A stretch of 64,000 nt of DNA from Frankineae bacterium MT45 (GCA_900100325.1 LT629697.1:3965423-4029422); one strand, 5' to 3'. Positions 25,794 to 37,600 are shown, counted from the first letter of the stretch. The notes: generated by a model from the sequence alone, not told the origin. Program-made: numbers and translations.

Positions 25794-27212
25794 TTAGTCG
25801 AGATCGTCGTGGTGCATCAAACGACGCGATGCTTCGGCCAGCGAACCTGACAACGACGGGTAGACGCCGATTGTTCCGGCGATATCACTCACCCGCAATC
25901 CGCGCTGTACAGCGAGCGTTAGCGGGAAAATCAACTCTGACGCCGACGGCGCCACGACGATTCCGCCGATGATGACGCCAGTGGCCTGGCGGCAATAGAC
26001 CTTGATGAATCCGTCGGGAAGTCCGAGCATCTTGGCCCGGGCATTGGTGGCCAGCGGCAGGGTGACGGTGCGAGCCGGCACCTCGCCCGAGGAGATCATC
26101 CGGTATGGAATTCCGACCGACGCGATCTCGGGGTGGGTGAAGACGTTGGCCGCAACCGTGCGCAGCCGCAGCGGCGCTACCGCCTCGCCCAGCGCGTGCC
26201 ACATCGCGATGCGTCCCTGCATCCCGGCCACCGAGGCCAGCGGGAGCACCCCGGTGCAGTCGCCGGCGGCGTAGATCGAGGCGACGTTCGTGCGCGATAC
26301 CCGGTCGACGCTCAGGTAGCCGGACTCATCCACCTCGACGCCGACGTGCTCCAGCCCGAGGCCGGCCGTGTTCGGCACCGAACCGACGCACATCAGCGCA
26401 TGCGAGCCGCTTACCGTGCGTCCGTCGACCAGTTCCACGATCACGCCGTCAGCCGTACGGCGGACCGCCTTGGCCCGGGCCTGCTTCTCCAATCGTCCGC
26501 CGCGACTGGTGAAGACCCGCTCGATCACGTCGGCGGCGTCGGGATCCTCGCTGGGCAGCACCCGGTCGCGGCTGGAGACGAGCGTGACCGGCACGCCGAG
26601 TTCGCTGTAGCCGCTGGCGAACTCCGCGCCGGTGACGCCGGAGCCGATGACGATGAGGTGCTCGGGCATCTCGGTGAGCTCGTAGACGTCCCGCCAGGAG
26701 AGGATGCGCTCGCCGTCGGGTTCGGCCCCGGCCAGCACCCGGGGCGTGCTCCCGGAGGCGATGAGGACGACATCCGCCTCGACGGTGGCGGTGACCTGGG
26801 CTTCGCCGGCGGGCGGGTTCGAGCTGAGCACCTCGATCTGGTGCACCCGCCCAGTCTGGGTGGCCGCGAATCGTCCGGTGCCGCTGAGCACGGTGACTCC
26901 CTCCCGCAGCAGCCGCGCGAAGATGTCGTCGGACTGCTGGGTGGCCAGCCGCTTCACCCGTTCGTTGACCGCCGCGAGGTCGATCGTCACCTCACCGCCG
27001 CCGAGCCCGACGCCGAGCGCGGGGGCGTCCCGGATGGCGGTGACGCGGTCGCTGGTGGCGATCAGGGTCTTGCTGGGGACGCAGTCGGTGAGTACGCAGG
27101 CTCCGCCGATGCCATCGGAGTCCACGACGGTGACCTGGGCCCCGAGCTGGGCCGCCACCAGTGCGGATTCGTAACCTGCCGGGCCGCCACCAAGAATCGC
27201 AATACGAGTCAC
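25794..27212 (-). CDS. lpdA: NAD(P)H-quinone/flavoprotein reductase, LpdA (Rv3303c) family
   Basis: 472 residues from the GTG at 27212 (VTRIAILGGGPAGYES); an ATG three codons upstream at 27221 is also possible. It has two Rossmann domains (GGGPAGYES; VIGSGVTGAEFASGYSEL) and the dimer domain with FTHPEIASVG. From memory, order and sequence track M. tuberculosis LpdA to the last residues (RRLMxHDDLD). That enzyme lacks lipoamide activity, reducing quinones instead, and has a single Cys in the redox position. Here GGACVLTDCVPSK keeps a CxxxxC pair, so disulfide chemistry is possible. The final His-x-x-x-x-Glu dyad of lipoamide dehydrogenases is absent. It follows the GntR gene by about 20-30 bp. 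Confidence 0.88.
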   Translation of the reverse strand: MTRIAILGGGPAGYESALVAAQLGAQVTVVDSDGIGGACVLTDCVPSKTLIATSDRVTAIRDAPALGVGLGGGEVTIDLAAVNERVKRLATQQSDDIFARLLREGVTVLSGTGRFAATQTGRVHQIEVLSSNPPAGEAQVTATVEADVVLIASGSTPRVLAGAEPDGERILSWRDVYELTEMPEHLIVIGSGVTGAEFASGYSELGVPVTLVSSRDRVLPSEDPDAADVIERVFTSRGGRLEKQARAKAVRRTADGVIVELVDGRTVSGSHALMCVGSVPNTAGLGLEHVGVEVDESGYLSVDRVSRTNVASIYAAGDCTGVLPLASVAGMQGRIAMWHALGEAVAPLRLRTVAANVFTHPEIASVGIPYRMISSGEVPARTVTLPLATNARAKMLGLPDGFIKVYCRQATGVIIGGIVVAPSASELIFPLTLAVQRGLRVSDIAGTIGVYPSLSGSLAEASRRLMHHDDLD

Positions 27213-27241
27213 GCGATCCATTCTCTCAGCCGGATCGCCGC

Positions 27242-27913
27242 TCAGCTGCCGTGGTGCACGGACGCCGCCACGCCCTGCCGGGACTCCTTGAGGTGCGCGA
27301 TCATCGCCGGCCGGGCGTTGGCCCAGTTGTTGATCGTCAGTTCCTTGACCAGCGCCCGGTGCACGTCGGCCGTCTCCTGACAGCTCAGCTGCCGCTCGGA
27401 CTGGGCCAGGGCCAGCTGCAGGCCGCCTTCGATCGCGGTATAGCAGCGCAGCAGCCACGGGTTGCCGGTGCCGGCGACGAGGAGCCGGTGAAACTCCAGA
27501 TTGTGGTGGATCTGGACGTGGCCAGCACGCTGCTCAGCCTCGGCCAGCTTGTCGATCGAGGCGTCGATGCGCGGGTCGAGGGCACCACCGCGGTGGGTGA
27601 AGAAGCGCACCGCCTCCAGCTCCACCGGCATCCGGGCCCGGTAGAGATTCCCCACGTCCTGCTGGGTGATCGTCTTGACCCGGGCCGGGCGATTCGCGTC
27701 CTTCTCGAGGATTCCCCGCGCGGTCAGATCGGCGATGGCGCTGCGCGCGGTGACCCGCGAGACTTGGAGCGCGTTCTTCACCTCGTCTTCCGAGACCAGG
27801 GCACCGGCCTTGAGCTGCCCGTCCAGGATGATGTGCAGCAGCCGGGTAGTGACCTCCTCGACGACCGAGATGCGGTCGACGGGCGCGATGTTCTGGAGCT
27901 CGGAGAGCGTCAC
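27242..27913 (-). CDS. GntR-family regulator (FadR/FCD subfamily)
   Basis: About 223 residues from the GTG at 27913 (a TTG at 27964 would add 17 residues). N-terminal winged helix with LLHIILDGQLKAGALVSEDE and the recognition helix LQVSRVTARSAIADLTARGI; C-terminal FCD effector domain with YRARMPVELEAVRFF and HHNLEFHRLLVAGTGNPWL, whose Asp/His residues usually bind a metal and a carboxylate effector. Probably regulates itself and lpdA, with which it forms an operon. Candidate operator: palindrome GACAGCTGTC at 28009-28018. Confidence 0.88.
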   Translation of the reverse strand: MTLSELQNIAPVDRISVVEEVTTRLLHIILDGQLKAGALVSEDEVKNALQVSRVTARSAIADLTARGILEKDANRPARVKTITQQDVGNLYRARMPVELEAVRFFTHRGGALDPRIDASIDKLAEAEQRAGHVQIHHNLEFHRLLVAGTGNPWLLRCYTAIEGGLQLALAQSERQLSCQETADVHRALVKELTINNWANARPAMIAHLKESRQGVAASVHHGS

Positions 27914-28008
27914 CTGCCCATCGTTGCACCGAAACCGGGCGATCGGCACCGGCGACACAAACAAGACGACGATTGGACACGCGATTGTTACTTTGTCCTA
28001 CAACAGTC

Positions 28009-28018
28009 GACAGCTGTC
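28009..28018. promoter_or_regulatory. Palindrome upstream of GntR gene
   Basis: GACAGCTGTC is a perfect 10-bp palindrome between the divergent GntR gene and the membrane-protein gene, abutting the -35 box at 28021. Confidence 0.4.
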
Positions 28019-28020
28019 TA

Positions 28021-28050
28021 TTGACATATGACTGGCGTTAGCTGCGATAC
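28021..28050 (+). promoter_or_regulatory. Promoter of 28151 gene
   Basis: Consensus TTGACA at 28021-28026, with GCGATACT about 17-19 bp downstream as the -10 region, roughly 100 bp before the gene. Confidence 0.45.
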
Positions 28051-28150
28051 TGAGACTGCGTCACCGCTTCGGCCGCAGCGCCGCGACCACCACGGTTTTG
28101 AGTGAACAGCCTCGAGCAAGAGTTTGCAGAACGTGGATGGAGGTACTGAG

Positions 28151-28711
28151 ATGACTCAGGATTCGACCCTGAACGCGGGGCTGGGCCCCGCTGAGAATCC
28201 GATCGGGACCATCGGTGGCCAGCGAGGTGGAGTGCTCCGCCTGGCCGACTCCCTCGAGACGCATCCGCTGCTCAGCGTCGTCGAACGCGACCGGATCGAC
28301 CAGGTTCGCCTGCTGCTGCTTGACGCCCCGGATCACCGTAGCGGTAGCGACCCACAGACCGCTCTGCACGAACTCCGCGGTATCCAGACGGCGCTGCAAC
28401 TGCGGGAACGGCGGCAGCGGCCCGGTAGCGGGGCCACCCGATCACTGCTGCGTCTGATCTGGGCGCTGGCCTTCACCACCCTCGCCATCTGCGTCTTCGC
28501 GGTCTTCGTCGCCTCCGACTTCTCGGCCGGCCGGATCCTGCTGATGACGCCGCTGCTGATCACGCTGATGGTGGTCTGCAGTGCGGTCTTCAAGGCGGTG
28601 ACGAGGGCCTTCGCGGCAACCCGAACCGAAGCCGGAGAGTCAGCCGGAGAGTCAGCCGGAGACTCAGCCGGCGACTTCGCCGGCGACCGAGACCGCAGAC
28701 GCCGAGGCTAA
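28151..28711 (+). CDS. Membrane protein, Rv3304-position homologue
   Basis: 186 residues. A hydrophilic N-terminal half with HPLLSVVERDRIDQVRLLLLDAP and ALHELRGIQTALQLRERR (coiled-coil-like), then two membrane helices (about 99-120 and 125-147), then a repetitive acidic tail (AGESAGESAGDSAGDFAGDR) that comes from five 12-nt repeats. It has ATG 28151 with GGAGG at a good distance. It lies between lpdA and an amidohydrolase, like mycobacterial Rv3304; homology is inferred from position and from size. Function unknown. Confidence 0.72.
   Translation: MTQDSTLNAGLGPAENPIGTIGGQRGGVLRLADSLETHPLLSVVERDRIDQVRLLLLDAPDHRSGSDPQTALHELRGIQTALQLRERRQRPGSGATRSLLRLIWALAFTTLAICVFAVFVASDFSAGRILLMTPLLITLMVVCSAVFKAVTRAFAATRTEAGESAGESAGDSAGDFAGDRDRRRRG
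28631..28690. repeat. 12-nt tandem repeat at 3' end of 28151 gene
   Basis: Five in-frame copies of GCCGGAGAGTCA-like units (28631, 28643, 28655, 28667, 28679); the first two are identical, later ones diverge. They encode AGES/AGDS repeats. Confidence 0.9.
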
Positions 28712-29889
28712 CGCCCCTCCTCGCCGGCGCGGTTCAGCTCGTCGAGGGCGGCGATAGCCAGGGCCGCCGTGTAGGTGACGCCGACGCCCAGCGCCGATTC
28801 GTCGATGTCGAAGTTGGAGCGGTGCAGATCGACCGTCTCCCCCACTCCGGGTGGGCGCACTCCGAGCCGGGCCAGGGCGCCTGGCACATTGTCGAGGTAC
28901 CAGGCGAAGTCCTCACCGCCCATGCTCTGTTCGGTGGTGGCCAGGGCGAAGGGGCCGAGGGCCTTGACGATGGCCCGGCGCTGCACGGCGACGCAGCCGG
29001 CGTCATTCATCACCGGAGGCACGCCCCGCTCGTAGACGACGGCCGCCTGGGCCCCGGTCGGTGCGACGATCCCCTCGATCAGCTCACGGATCAGCGGCTC
29101 CGCCTGCTCCCACTCGGCCCGCCCGAGCATCCGCACCGTCGCCGAGGCGCTGCCGATCGGGGGGATGGCGTTGGCCGCGCTGCCGGCCCGGACCGCGCCC
29201 CAGACCAGCGAGAGAGCGGCCCGCGGGTCGACCCGGCGTCCCAGCAGGCCGGGGAGGTCGGTGATGAGGCGCCCCAGGCTGTAGACGATGTCGGCCGTCA
29301 GCTGTGGGCGGCTGGTGTGCCCGCCGGCGCCGGAGAGCGTCACGTCCAGGCGGTCGCAGGCGGCCGTGATGGCCCCGACCCGCACCCCGATCCGGCCGGC
29401 GTCCAGGCGGGGATCGCAGTGCAGGGCGAAGATCTGCTCGACGTCGGTCAGCGCCCCGGCATCCTTCACGGCCAGCGCGCCACCCGGAATGGTCTCCTCG
29501 GCCGGCTGGAAGATGAGGCGCACCCGTCCGGGGAGGCCGTCACTGCGGTGCCGCTCGACGAGCTCGGCCGCCGCCCCGAGCAGGACCGTGGTGTGCGCGT
29601 CGTGCCCGCAGGCATGAGCCACGCCGTCGTTCTGGGAGCGGTAGTCGACCTCCTTGAGGTCAGGCAGGGGCAGGGCATCGATGTCGGCCCGCAGGCCGAT
29701 CAGCGGCCCGGCCTCGCCAATGTCGCAGAGCACCCCGGTCCCGCCTGGCAGAACCTTCGGGCTCAACCCGAGGGCCTGCAGCCAGTCGACGATGATCCCG
29801 GTGGTGCGCACCTCGGCGAAGCCCAGCTCCGGGTGCTGATGCAGGTCCCGGCGCAGCGCCACCAACTCCGGAGCCGTCGCAGCGCTCAC
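28708..29889 (-). CDS. M20-family amidohydrolase
   Basis: 393 residues of the M20D peptidase/hippurate-hydrolase type. Metal ligands sit in HACGHDAHTTVLLG (Asp/His) and FQPAEETIPGG (Glu), with HCDPRLDAGRIGV, a dimerisation domain, and QSMGGEDFAWYLDNVPGA (the late Glu-Asp metal site). Such enzymes cleave N-acyl or amide bonds of amino acids. It starts with GTG 29889 overlapping the ligase stop by 4 bp, so it is translationally coupled to that carboxylate-amine ligase. Equivalent in position to mycobacterial amiA1/amiB1. Confidence 0.92.
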   Translation of the reverse strand: MSAATAPELVALRRDLHQHPELGFAEVRTTGIIVDWLQALGLSPKVLPGGTGVLCDIGEAGPLIGLRADIDALPLPDLKEVDYRSQNDGVAHACGHDAHTTVLLGAAAELVERHRSDGLPGRVRLIFQPAEETIPGGALAVKDAGALTDVEQIFALHCDPRLDAGRIGVRVGAITAACDRLDVTLSGAGGHTSRPQLTADIVYSLGRLITDLPGLLGRRVDPRAALSLVWGAVRAGSAANAIPPIGSASATVRMLGRAEWEQAEPLIRELIEGIVAPTGAQAAVVYERGVPPVMNDAGCVAVQRRAIVKALGPFALATTEQSMGGEDFAWYLDNVPGALARLGVRPPGVGETVDLHRSNFDIDESALGVGVTYTAALAIAALDELNRAGEEGR

Positions 29890-31022
29890 AGCGCGAGCCC
29901 CCCGCTCATCTCGGCCAGCAGTAGATCTACGACCGCGGTGAGGTCACCGCCGCTGAGCCGGGCCGCCTCGCGCTGCCGCTGATAGCTGGCGCCGCGCTCC
30001 ATCAGGGCGATGATCGAGGTGAGTTCGTCGGCGCAGTCGAGGCGCTGCGCGGTGGGCAGCAGGTCCTCGACCAGGTTGGTCAGCGCCTGCACGACCGGCA
30101 GGACGGCACCGGATTTATCCATGATTATCTCGGCATCCAGCCCGTAGCGAGCCGCCCGCCATTTGTTCTCGCGGGCCAGCCACGGCAACGGCGCCGGCAG
30201 CGTGTACCCCTCATCGAGTTGCTTGTCGAAGCGCTCCACCAGGCATTGGGCTAGGGCGGCCACGCAGGCGATCTCATCCAGCGACGGCAGCCCGTCGCAG
30301 ATGCGTAGCTCGACCGTGCCGAAGCCGGCGTGCGGGCGGATGTCCCACCAGACCTCACGCATCGACTGGATGGCCCCGCTGGAGATGAGCGCCTCGACGT
30401 AGCCTTCGAAGTCGCTCCAGCCGGCGAGCTGGTAGGGCAGCCCGGCCGTCGGCAGCGACTCGAAGATCTTGCTGCGATAAGAGGCCATCCCCGTATCGGC
30501 CCCGACCCAGTACGGACTGGAGGCCGAAAGGGCAAGGAAATGCGGCACATACGTCATCAGCGCATTGACGATCGGCAGCGCCTTCTTCTCCGACCGCACA
30601 CCGCAGTGCACGTGCACGCCGAAGATCTGCATCTGTCGGGCGATGATCTGGTTGCGTGTCATCAGCCCGATGTAGCGCTCGGTGTCGGTCACCTGCTGGT
30701 CGGCCCAGTCGCTGGTCGGGTGCGTTCCCGAGCAGATCAGCCCGACGTTCTGCTTCTCGGCCACGGCCGCCACGTCGGCCACCGTCTCAGCCAGATCGGC
30801 CTTGGCTTCCGCGACGCTCTGGCAGATCCCGGTGATGACCTCCACGCAGGACTGCAGGAGTTCATGCTTGGCTTTCGGGTGCTCGCCGTCGCCGTCGGGC
30901 GAGAGCGTCGCCAGGATGTCGTTCGAGGCGCTTACGAGTTCGCGGGATTCGCGATCGACCAGCTCGAGCTCCCACTCGATGCCGAGACTGGTGTGCGACG
31001 ACGGGTTGAAATCGATGCGCAT
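29886..31022 (-). CDS. YbdK-type carboxylate-amine ligase (GCS2 family)
   Basis: 378 residues. SLGIEWELELVDRESRELV holds the Glu residues that bind Mg-ATP in glutamate-cysteine ligase 2, followed by HVHCGV and ASSPYWVGADTGMASYRS and the C-terminal PLPWLARENKWRAARYGLDA. The family makes gamma-glutamyl or similar amide bonds; weak glutamate-cysteine ligase activity is known for YbdK, and EgtA of ergothioneine synthesis is a distant relative, but no other egt gene is here. ATG 31022 follows a TACGCT box by 6 nt. Confidence 0.9.
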   Translation of the reverse strand: MRIDFNPSSHTSLGIEWELELVDRESRELVSASNDILATLSPDGDGEHPKAKHELLQSCVEVITGICQSVAEAKADLAETVADVAAVAEKQNVGLICSGTHPTSDWADQQVTDTERYIGLMTRNQIIARQMQIFGVHVHCGVRSEKKALPIVNALMTYVPHFLALSASSPYWVGADTGMASYRSKIFESLPTAGLPYQLAGWSDFEGYVEALISSGAIQSMREVWWDIRPHAGFGTVELRICDGLPSLDEIACVAALAQCLVERFDKQLDEGYTLPAPLPWLARENKWRAARYGLDAEIIMDKSGAVLPVVQALTNLVEDLLPTAQRLDCADELTSIIALMERGASYQRQREAARLSGGDLTAVVDLLLAEMSGGLAL

Positions 31023-31028
31023 CTGCCG

Positions 31029-31034
31029 AGCGTA
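31029..31034 (-). promoter_or_regulatory. -10 box of carboxylate-amine ligase
   Basis: TACGCT on the minus strand, 6 nt before the ATG at 31022, within the 28-bp gap after the DUF2252 gene. Confidence 0.45.
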
Positions 31035-31050
31035 TCCCCGCCGGGGCCGC

Positions 31051-32463
31051 TCACGACTCCAGCGCGACCGAAATCAGACCGTTCTCGGCGGCCAGCACCA
31101 CCTGCTGGTAATCCTCTTCGTTCTGATCGGCGTAGAGCTCGGCGAACTCGGCCAGGGCCTGATCGACGACCTGGTTCTTACCGAGATATCCAGCGATTGC
31201 GCCACGATCGCCGGATCTGGCGTGCGCCCGGGCCAGCGTCCACCCGCACATCTGCGCATAGAGGCCCATCGTGGCCGCATCCATCGAGGAGATGTCGGCC
31301 GAGATCTTCCAGTCCCAGAGCTGACGGACGTAGAAGTCGCGCTCCACACCGTCGAACCCCTCGGTGCGGAACCACCCGAGCAGCGGGTCGCTGACCGCCT
31401 GCATCAGTCGCTGCCCCTCCACCACCCGCCGGCCGTGCTCGCGATACTCACTCGCAGGAAGGTGCCCCTCCAGGACGGACGCCTGCGCCTCCTTGACCTG
31501 CAGCAGCAGCGGATCGTGCTCGTCGCGCCCCTCCATGAGCACCACCCAGCAGCGTGTGCCGACGCTGCCCACGCCGACGACCTTGCGCGCGGAGTCGACG
31601 TAGCGGTAGAGCCCGACCAGCTTGGCCCGCTCGACCGGCAGGCTCTCCCGGTACTGGGCCAGCATCCCGGCGACCCGTTCGTGGGTCTCGATGAGAGTCT
31701 CGGCCGACGTCAGCTCGTCGATGCGCACCATCAGTGGAGGCATGTTGAGCAGGCGCGCCCGTCCGTCGACCTGTGTGGTGAGTTTCGCCTGGGCTCGCAG
31801 GTTGTCCTTGGTCCGAGCCTTGGAGACGGTGCGTCCGAGGCCCTGCAACTGCTTGGCCCGCGCCTCGCTGCTCCATCGACGCATCAGTTCGTCGACGTCG
31901 AGGCGCTGGTTCCAGACCTCGGTGTGGCGCATCTGGGCGAAGGAACGCATCGCCTCGCGGTAGGAGGCCACCGATCCGGTGATGATCCGCCGCCGCTGCT
32001 GTTCGGTGAAGTTCACCTCGCGCCCGGCCACGGCCAGGCTGGCTACCAGCCGCTTCAGATCCCACTCGAAGGGTCCGGGCAGGGTCTCGTCGAAGTCGTT
32101 GAGGTCGAAGACGAGGGTGCGCTCGGGGCTGGCGAATCCGCCGAAGTTGGAGAGATGCGCATCTCCGGCCAGCTGGACCATCAGGCCGGTGTGCACCCGG
32201 TCGCCGAGGTCGGCGGCCATGATCGCGGCCGCGCCCCGGAAGAAGGTGAAAGGCGAGACAAGCATCCGCGCGTGCCTGATCGGGATGAGCTCCGGCACCC
32301 GGGAGGCGGCCTGGTTGAGGAGCACCTGCGTCGGGTTCACGCGGTAGGCGGTGGGGGCCCAGTCGCCGATGTTCTCGCGGGGCAGCACCTTGCGGGCATC
32401 CTTGCCCAGCTGCTGATGCTGCTCGGGAGTCAGGCGGGGCGGGGACGACTCGAAAGTGGACAC
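31051..32463 (-). CDS. DUF2252 kinase-like protein
   Basis: 470 residues of DUF2252, a family with a distant protein-kinase/aminoglycoside-phosphotransferase fold. RHARMLVSPFTFFRGAAAIM, the catalytic-loop-like GDAHLSNFGGFASPE (His-x-x-Asn) and the metal-loop-like FDLNDFDETLPGPFEWDLKR are all present, as are VGTRCWVVLMEG and LQVKEAQASVLE. The substrate is unknown. It starts at GTG 32463 and is followed after 28 bp by the carboxylate-amine ligase and amidohydrolase, suggesting a shared role. Confidence 0.88.
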   Translation of the reverse strand: MSTFESSPPRLTPEQHQQLGKDARKVLPRENIGDWAPTAYRVNPTQVLLNQAASRVPELIPIRHARMLVSPFTFFRGAAAIMAADLGDRVHTGLMVQLAGDAHLSNFGGFASPERTLVFDLNDFDETLPGPFEWDLKRLVASLAVAGREVNFTEQQRRRIITGSVASYREAMRSFAQMRHTEVWNQRLDVDELMRRWSSEARAKQLQGLGRTVSKARTKDNLRAQAKLTTQVDGRARLLNMPPLMVRIDELTSAETLIETHERVAGMLAQYRESLPVERAKLVGLYRYVDSARKVVGVGSVGTRCWVVLMEGRDEHDPLLLQVKEAQASVLEGHLPASEYREHGRRVVEGQRLMQAVSDPLLGWFRTEGFDGVERDFYVRQLWDWKISADISSMDAATMGLYAQMCGWTLARAHARSGDRGAIAGYLGKNQVVDQALAEFAELYADQNEEDYQQVVLAAENGLISVALES

Positions 32464-32551
32464 GACTCATCCTGCACCCGCCGGCCAGCGGTCATTTCAT
32501 CCATGCCGGGTGAGAATCATGCCGGGTGAGAACCGCGGCTGGGTGATGCGC

Positions 32552-33517
32552 CTAGTCCAACGCGCGCAGGATGGCGTCCGCGGCCTGCACCGGGGTGACG
32601 CTCCCTTCGAGGACGGCGGTCTCCTGCTCGCGGACGACCTCCTGCACACCCTCGGCCCCGAGCCGGGCCAGCAGCCGGTCGCGGACCATCCCGCGAGTCC
32701 AGTCCACGAGTTGCCGGCGGCGCTTGCGCTCCAGCCCGCCGTTCTCGGCCAGCTGGGCGCGATGCTTGCCGATCTTCGCCCAGACCTTGTCGAGATCGAG
32801 GTTGTTCAGGCCGCTGCAGGTGAGCACCGGCGTCTGCCAGTCGCCCTCCTCGCCGCGGAGCAGGCGCAGTGCGGCCGAGAGCTCACGGGCGGCCCGCTGA
32901 CTCTCCTCGGCCAGTGGCCCGTCGGCCTTGTTCACCGCGATGACGTCGGCGATCTCAAGGATTCCGCGCTTCATCCCCTGCAGCGAGTCACCGGTGCGGG
33001 CCAGCGTGAGGAAGAGGAACGTGTCGACCATGTCGGCCACCACGAACTCCGACTGCCCGACCCCGACCGTCTCGACCAGGACGATGTCGTAGCCGGCCGC
33101 CTCCATGACGATCATCGACTCGCGGGTGGCGGCGGCGACCCCGCCGAGCGTCCCGGAGCTGGGTGACGGGCGGACAAAGGCGTTCTCGTCGGCGGCCAGC
33201 CGGCTCATCCGGGTCTTGTCGCCGAGGATGCTCCCGCCCGTTCGCGTGGAGGAGGGGTCGACGGCGAGTACGGCGACCCGATGCCCGGCGGCGGTGAGGT
33301 TACTGCCGAGCGCGTCGATGAAGGTGGACTTGCCGACGCCGGGTACCCCGGTGATACCGACGCGCTGTGCATTGCCGGCATGCGGCAGTAGCGCGGCCAG
33401 CAGCTCCTGCGCGGCGGCCCGGTGATCGGCGCGGCGTGACTCGACCAGGGTGATCGCCCGGCCGATCGCCGCCCGATCACCTTTGATTATCTGCTCGACC
33501 CGAGTGGAAACATCCAT
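32552..33517 (-). CDS. meaB: Methylmalonyl-CoA mutase-associated GTPase MeaB
   Basis: 321 residues of the SIMIBI G3E family. Walker A GVPGVGKSTFIDALG, switch region AVDPSSTRTGGSILGDKTRM, Walker B-like VLVETVGVGQSEF and base-specificity VNKADGP. MeaB loads adenosylcobalamin into the mutase, blocks release and helps eject damaged cofactor. It lies 7 bp downstream of mutB in the same operon. Confidence 0.95.
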   Translation of the reverse strand: MDVSTRVEQIIKGDRAAIGRAITLVESRRADHRAAAQELLAALLPHAGNAQRVGITGVPGVGKSTFIDALGSNLTAAGHRVAVLAVDPSSTRTGGSILGDKTRMSRLAADENAFVRPSPSSGTLGGVAAATRESMIVMEAAGYDIVLVETVGVGQSEFVVADMVDTFLFLTLARTGDSLQGMKRGILEIADVIAVNKADGPLAEESQRAARELSAALRLLRGEEGDWQTPVLTCSGLNNLDLDKVWAKIGKHRAQLAENGGLERKRRRQLVDWTRGMVRDRLLARLGAEGVQEVVREQETAVLEGSVTPVQAADAILRALD

Positions 33518-33524
33518 CTCGCGG

Positions 33525-35698
<2,174 letters not shown>

Positions 35699-35702
<4 letters not shown>

Positions 35703-37597
35703 GACGCTCCGCCATTCAGTTCGTGCCGGGTCAGTTCGAGGCTGGTCGTGAGAACGTCCAGCGCATTGCAGCCGGCAAAGAGGTAGCCGTCCACCCCGGC
35801 GGCGGCGTCACTGTCGGCCCGCTCCCCGGGCTGCCCGGCGAGCCACAGCTGAAGAGCACCGGCCGCCTTGAGGGCGGCCGCGACTCCGGCCGCCTCCTCG
35901 GCGTAGATCCGGTCGGAGGAGCAGAGGCAGGCGACCACGGCGTCACTGGCCTTGAAGGCAGCCACGATCTGGTCGATGTCGCCGGTGCCGACCACCGCCT
36001 CGAGTCCGCCGGCGGCGAAGAGGTTGCTGGCGAAGCCCACCCGTCCACTGTGCGCCGCAACCGGCCCGAGTGCAGCTAGGAAGACCTTGGGACGCCCTCC
36101 GGAGGTGGCCAGGTAGGCGTCGGCCCGGTCCCGCAGCGTTTCGAACTCGGCGGCGTAGCGCAGCGCCGGTAGTCCGCCGGTCGGTGCCGCTGCGGCCGCC
36201 TCCCGGACGAGCAACTCCTCATGAAGGGCCGGGAATTCGCTGACCCCAGTGATCGGGTCCCGCCGGTGAGCGATGTTCTTGGCCCGCTCGTCCCGGGTCG
36301 GGGCGATGAGCGCCTCGACGGCGGCCAGGTTCGCCGCGCTCCCGTCCCGCTCCAGCGCGGTGAACTTCTGCCAGGCCGTCTCGGCCAGCGCGTCGGTGAG
36401 CGACTCGACGTACCAGGAGCCGCCGGCCGGGTCACTGACCCGCCCGAGGCTCGACTCGTCGTGCAGCACCGACTGGGTGTTGCGGGCGATCCGGCGGGCC
36501 AGGTCGTCCGGGAGGCCGATGGCGGCGTCGTAGGGGGCGACCGTGATGGAGCGCGCTCCGCCTACGGCCGCCGCGAAACAGCCGACGGTGGCCCGCAGCA
36601 TGTTCACCGCAGGGTCGCGCTGGGTCAGCATCGCGGCTGAGGTGACGGCGTGCTGTACCTGGGCGCGGTGGGTGGCGTCGGCGCCGCTGAGCTCGCCGAC
36701 GCGGTCCCAGATCCGGCGTGCGGCCCGCAGCTTGGCGATCGAGTTGAACTGGTCGTCGGTGACCGCGTAGCGGAACTCGAGGCGATCCAGAGCGTCGTCC
36801 ACCGAGTACCCGGCGGCGGTCAGGACGCGCAGATAACTGACGCCGACGGAGGCCGCGATGGCGATCTCCTCGGAGTCACTCGCGCCGGACTCGTGATAGA
36901 CGGTCGCGTCAACCGTGACGCTGCGCAGCTGGGGGTAATCGGCGGCCAGCGCCGTCACCCGGGCCACCAGGTCGAGGTCGGCCGGGGCGCCGGTGCGGGC
37001 CGAGACTCCGATCGGGTCGGCGCCGAGCGTGCCGGTCACCTCGTCGGCCGGAACCTGGCGCTCGGCGAAGAGGGCCAGCAGGGCCTGGGCCGCCTCCTCC
37101 GTCTGCGCACCGGCATCGAGCGCGATGGGGGCGAGGTCGAGGTAGACGTCGCGCAGCACGAGCGGGAGGTCGGCGACGGCGATCGCGTCGGGGGCGACGC
37201 TGAGCCAGACCGAGGTGACCCCGTTCTCGAGATCAGTAAGAATTGCCCGGTTCGTCCGTTGTGGGTCGCGGGTGGCGTGCCGCTGCCGGACGTCCCATCC
37301 GAGGCCCGAGTCCTCGTCGCTGGAGCCGCGAACGAACGGGGCCTGCCCGGGGCGACCATTGCCGGCTGCGGCGGCCGGAGCGTCCTCGCGCGTGTAGAGC
37401 GGCGCGATGCTGATGCCGTCGTAGGTACGGGAGGCCAGCACCGCTTCTGGGCCGCCCGCCGAGGGGTCGAGTTCAGCATCGGTCGTGCCGGACTTTCTCA
37501 GCACCGCGGCGACCAGGTCACTCCACTGCTCGCGGGTTGCGGTAGGAAAATCGGCGGCAAGATCAAGATGGTCGAGGTGTTCCGACGGCGCCGTCAT
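35699..37597 (-). CDS. mutA: Methylmalonyl-CoA mutase small subunit
   Basis: 632 residues, the non-catalytic partner of MutB. It keeps the barrel and cobalamin-domain folds but lacks the active-site residues and the cobalamin His: the equivalent of DxHxxG reads [14 protein letters not shown]. That is typical of the actinobacterial alpha/beta heterodimer. It is the first gene of mutA-mutB-meaB, starts at ATG 37597 7 nt after a TAATAT box, and diverges from the purine nucleoside phosphorylase. Confidence 0.94.
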
Positions 37598-37600
37598 GAG

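Noticed and set aside
26133-27380. 415-codon plus-strand open frame
   Set aside because: Antisense to lpdA and the GntR gene; no motif.
30682-32529. 615-codon plus-strand open frame
   Set aside because: Antisense to DUF2252 and the carboxylate-amine ligase, both with clear motifs.
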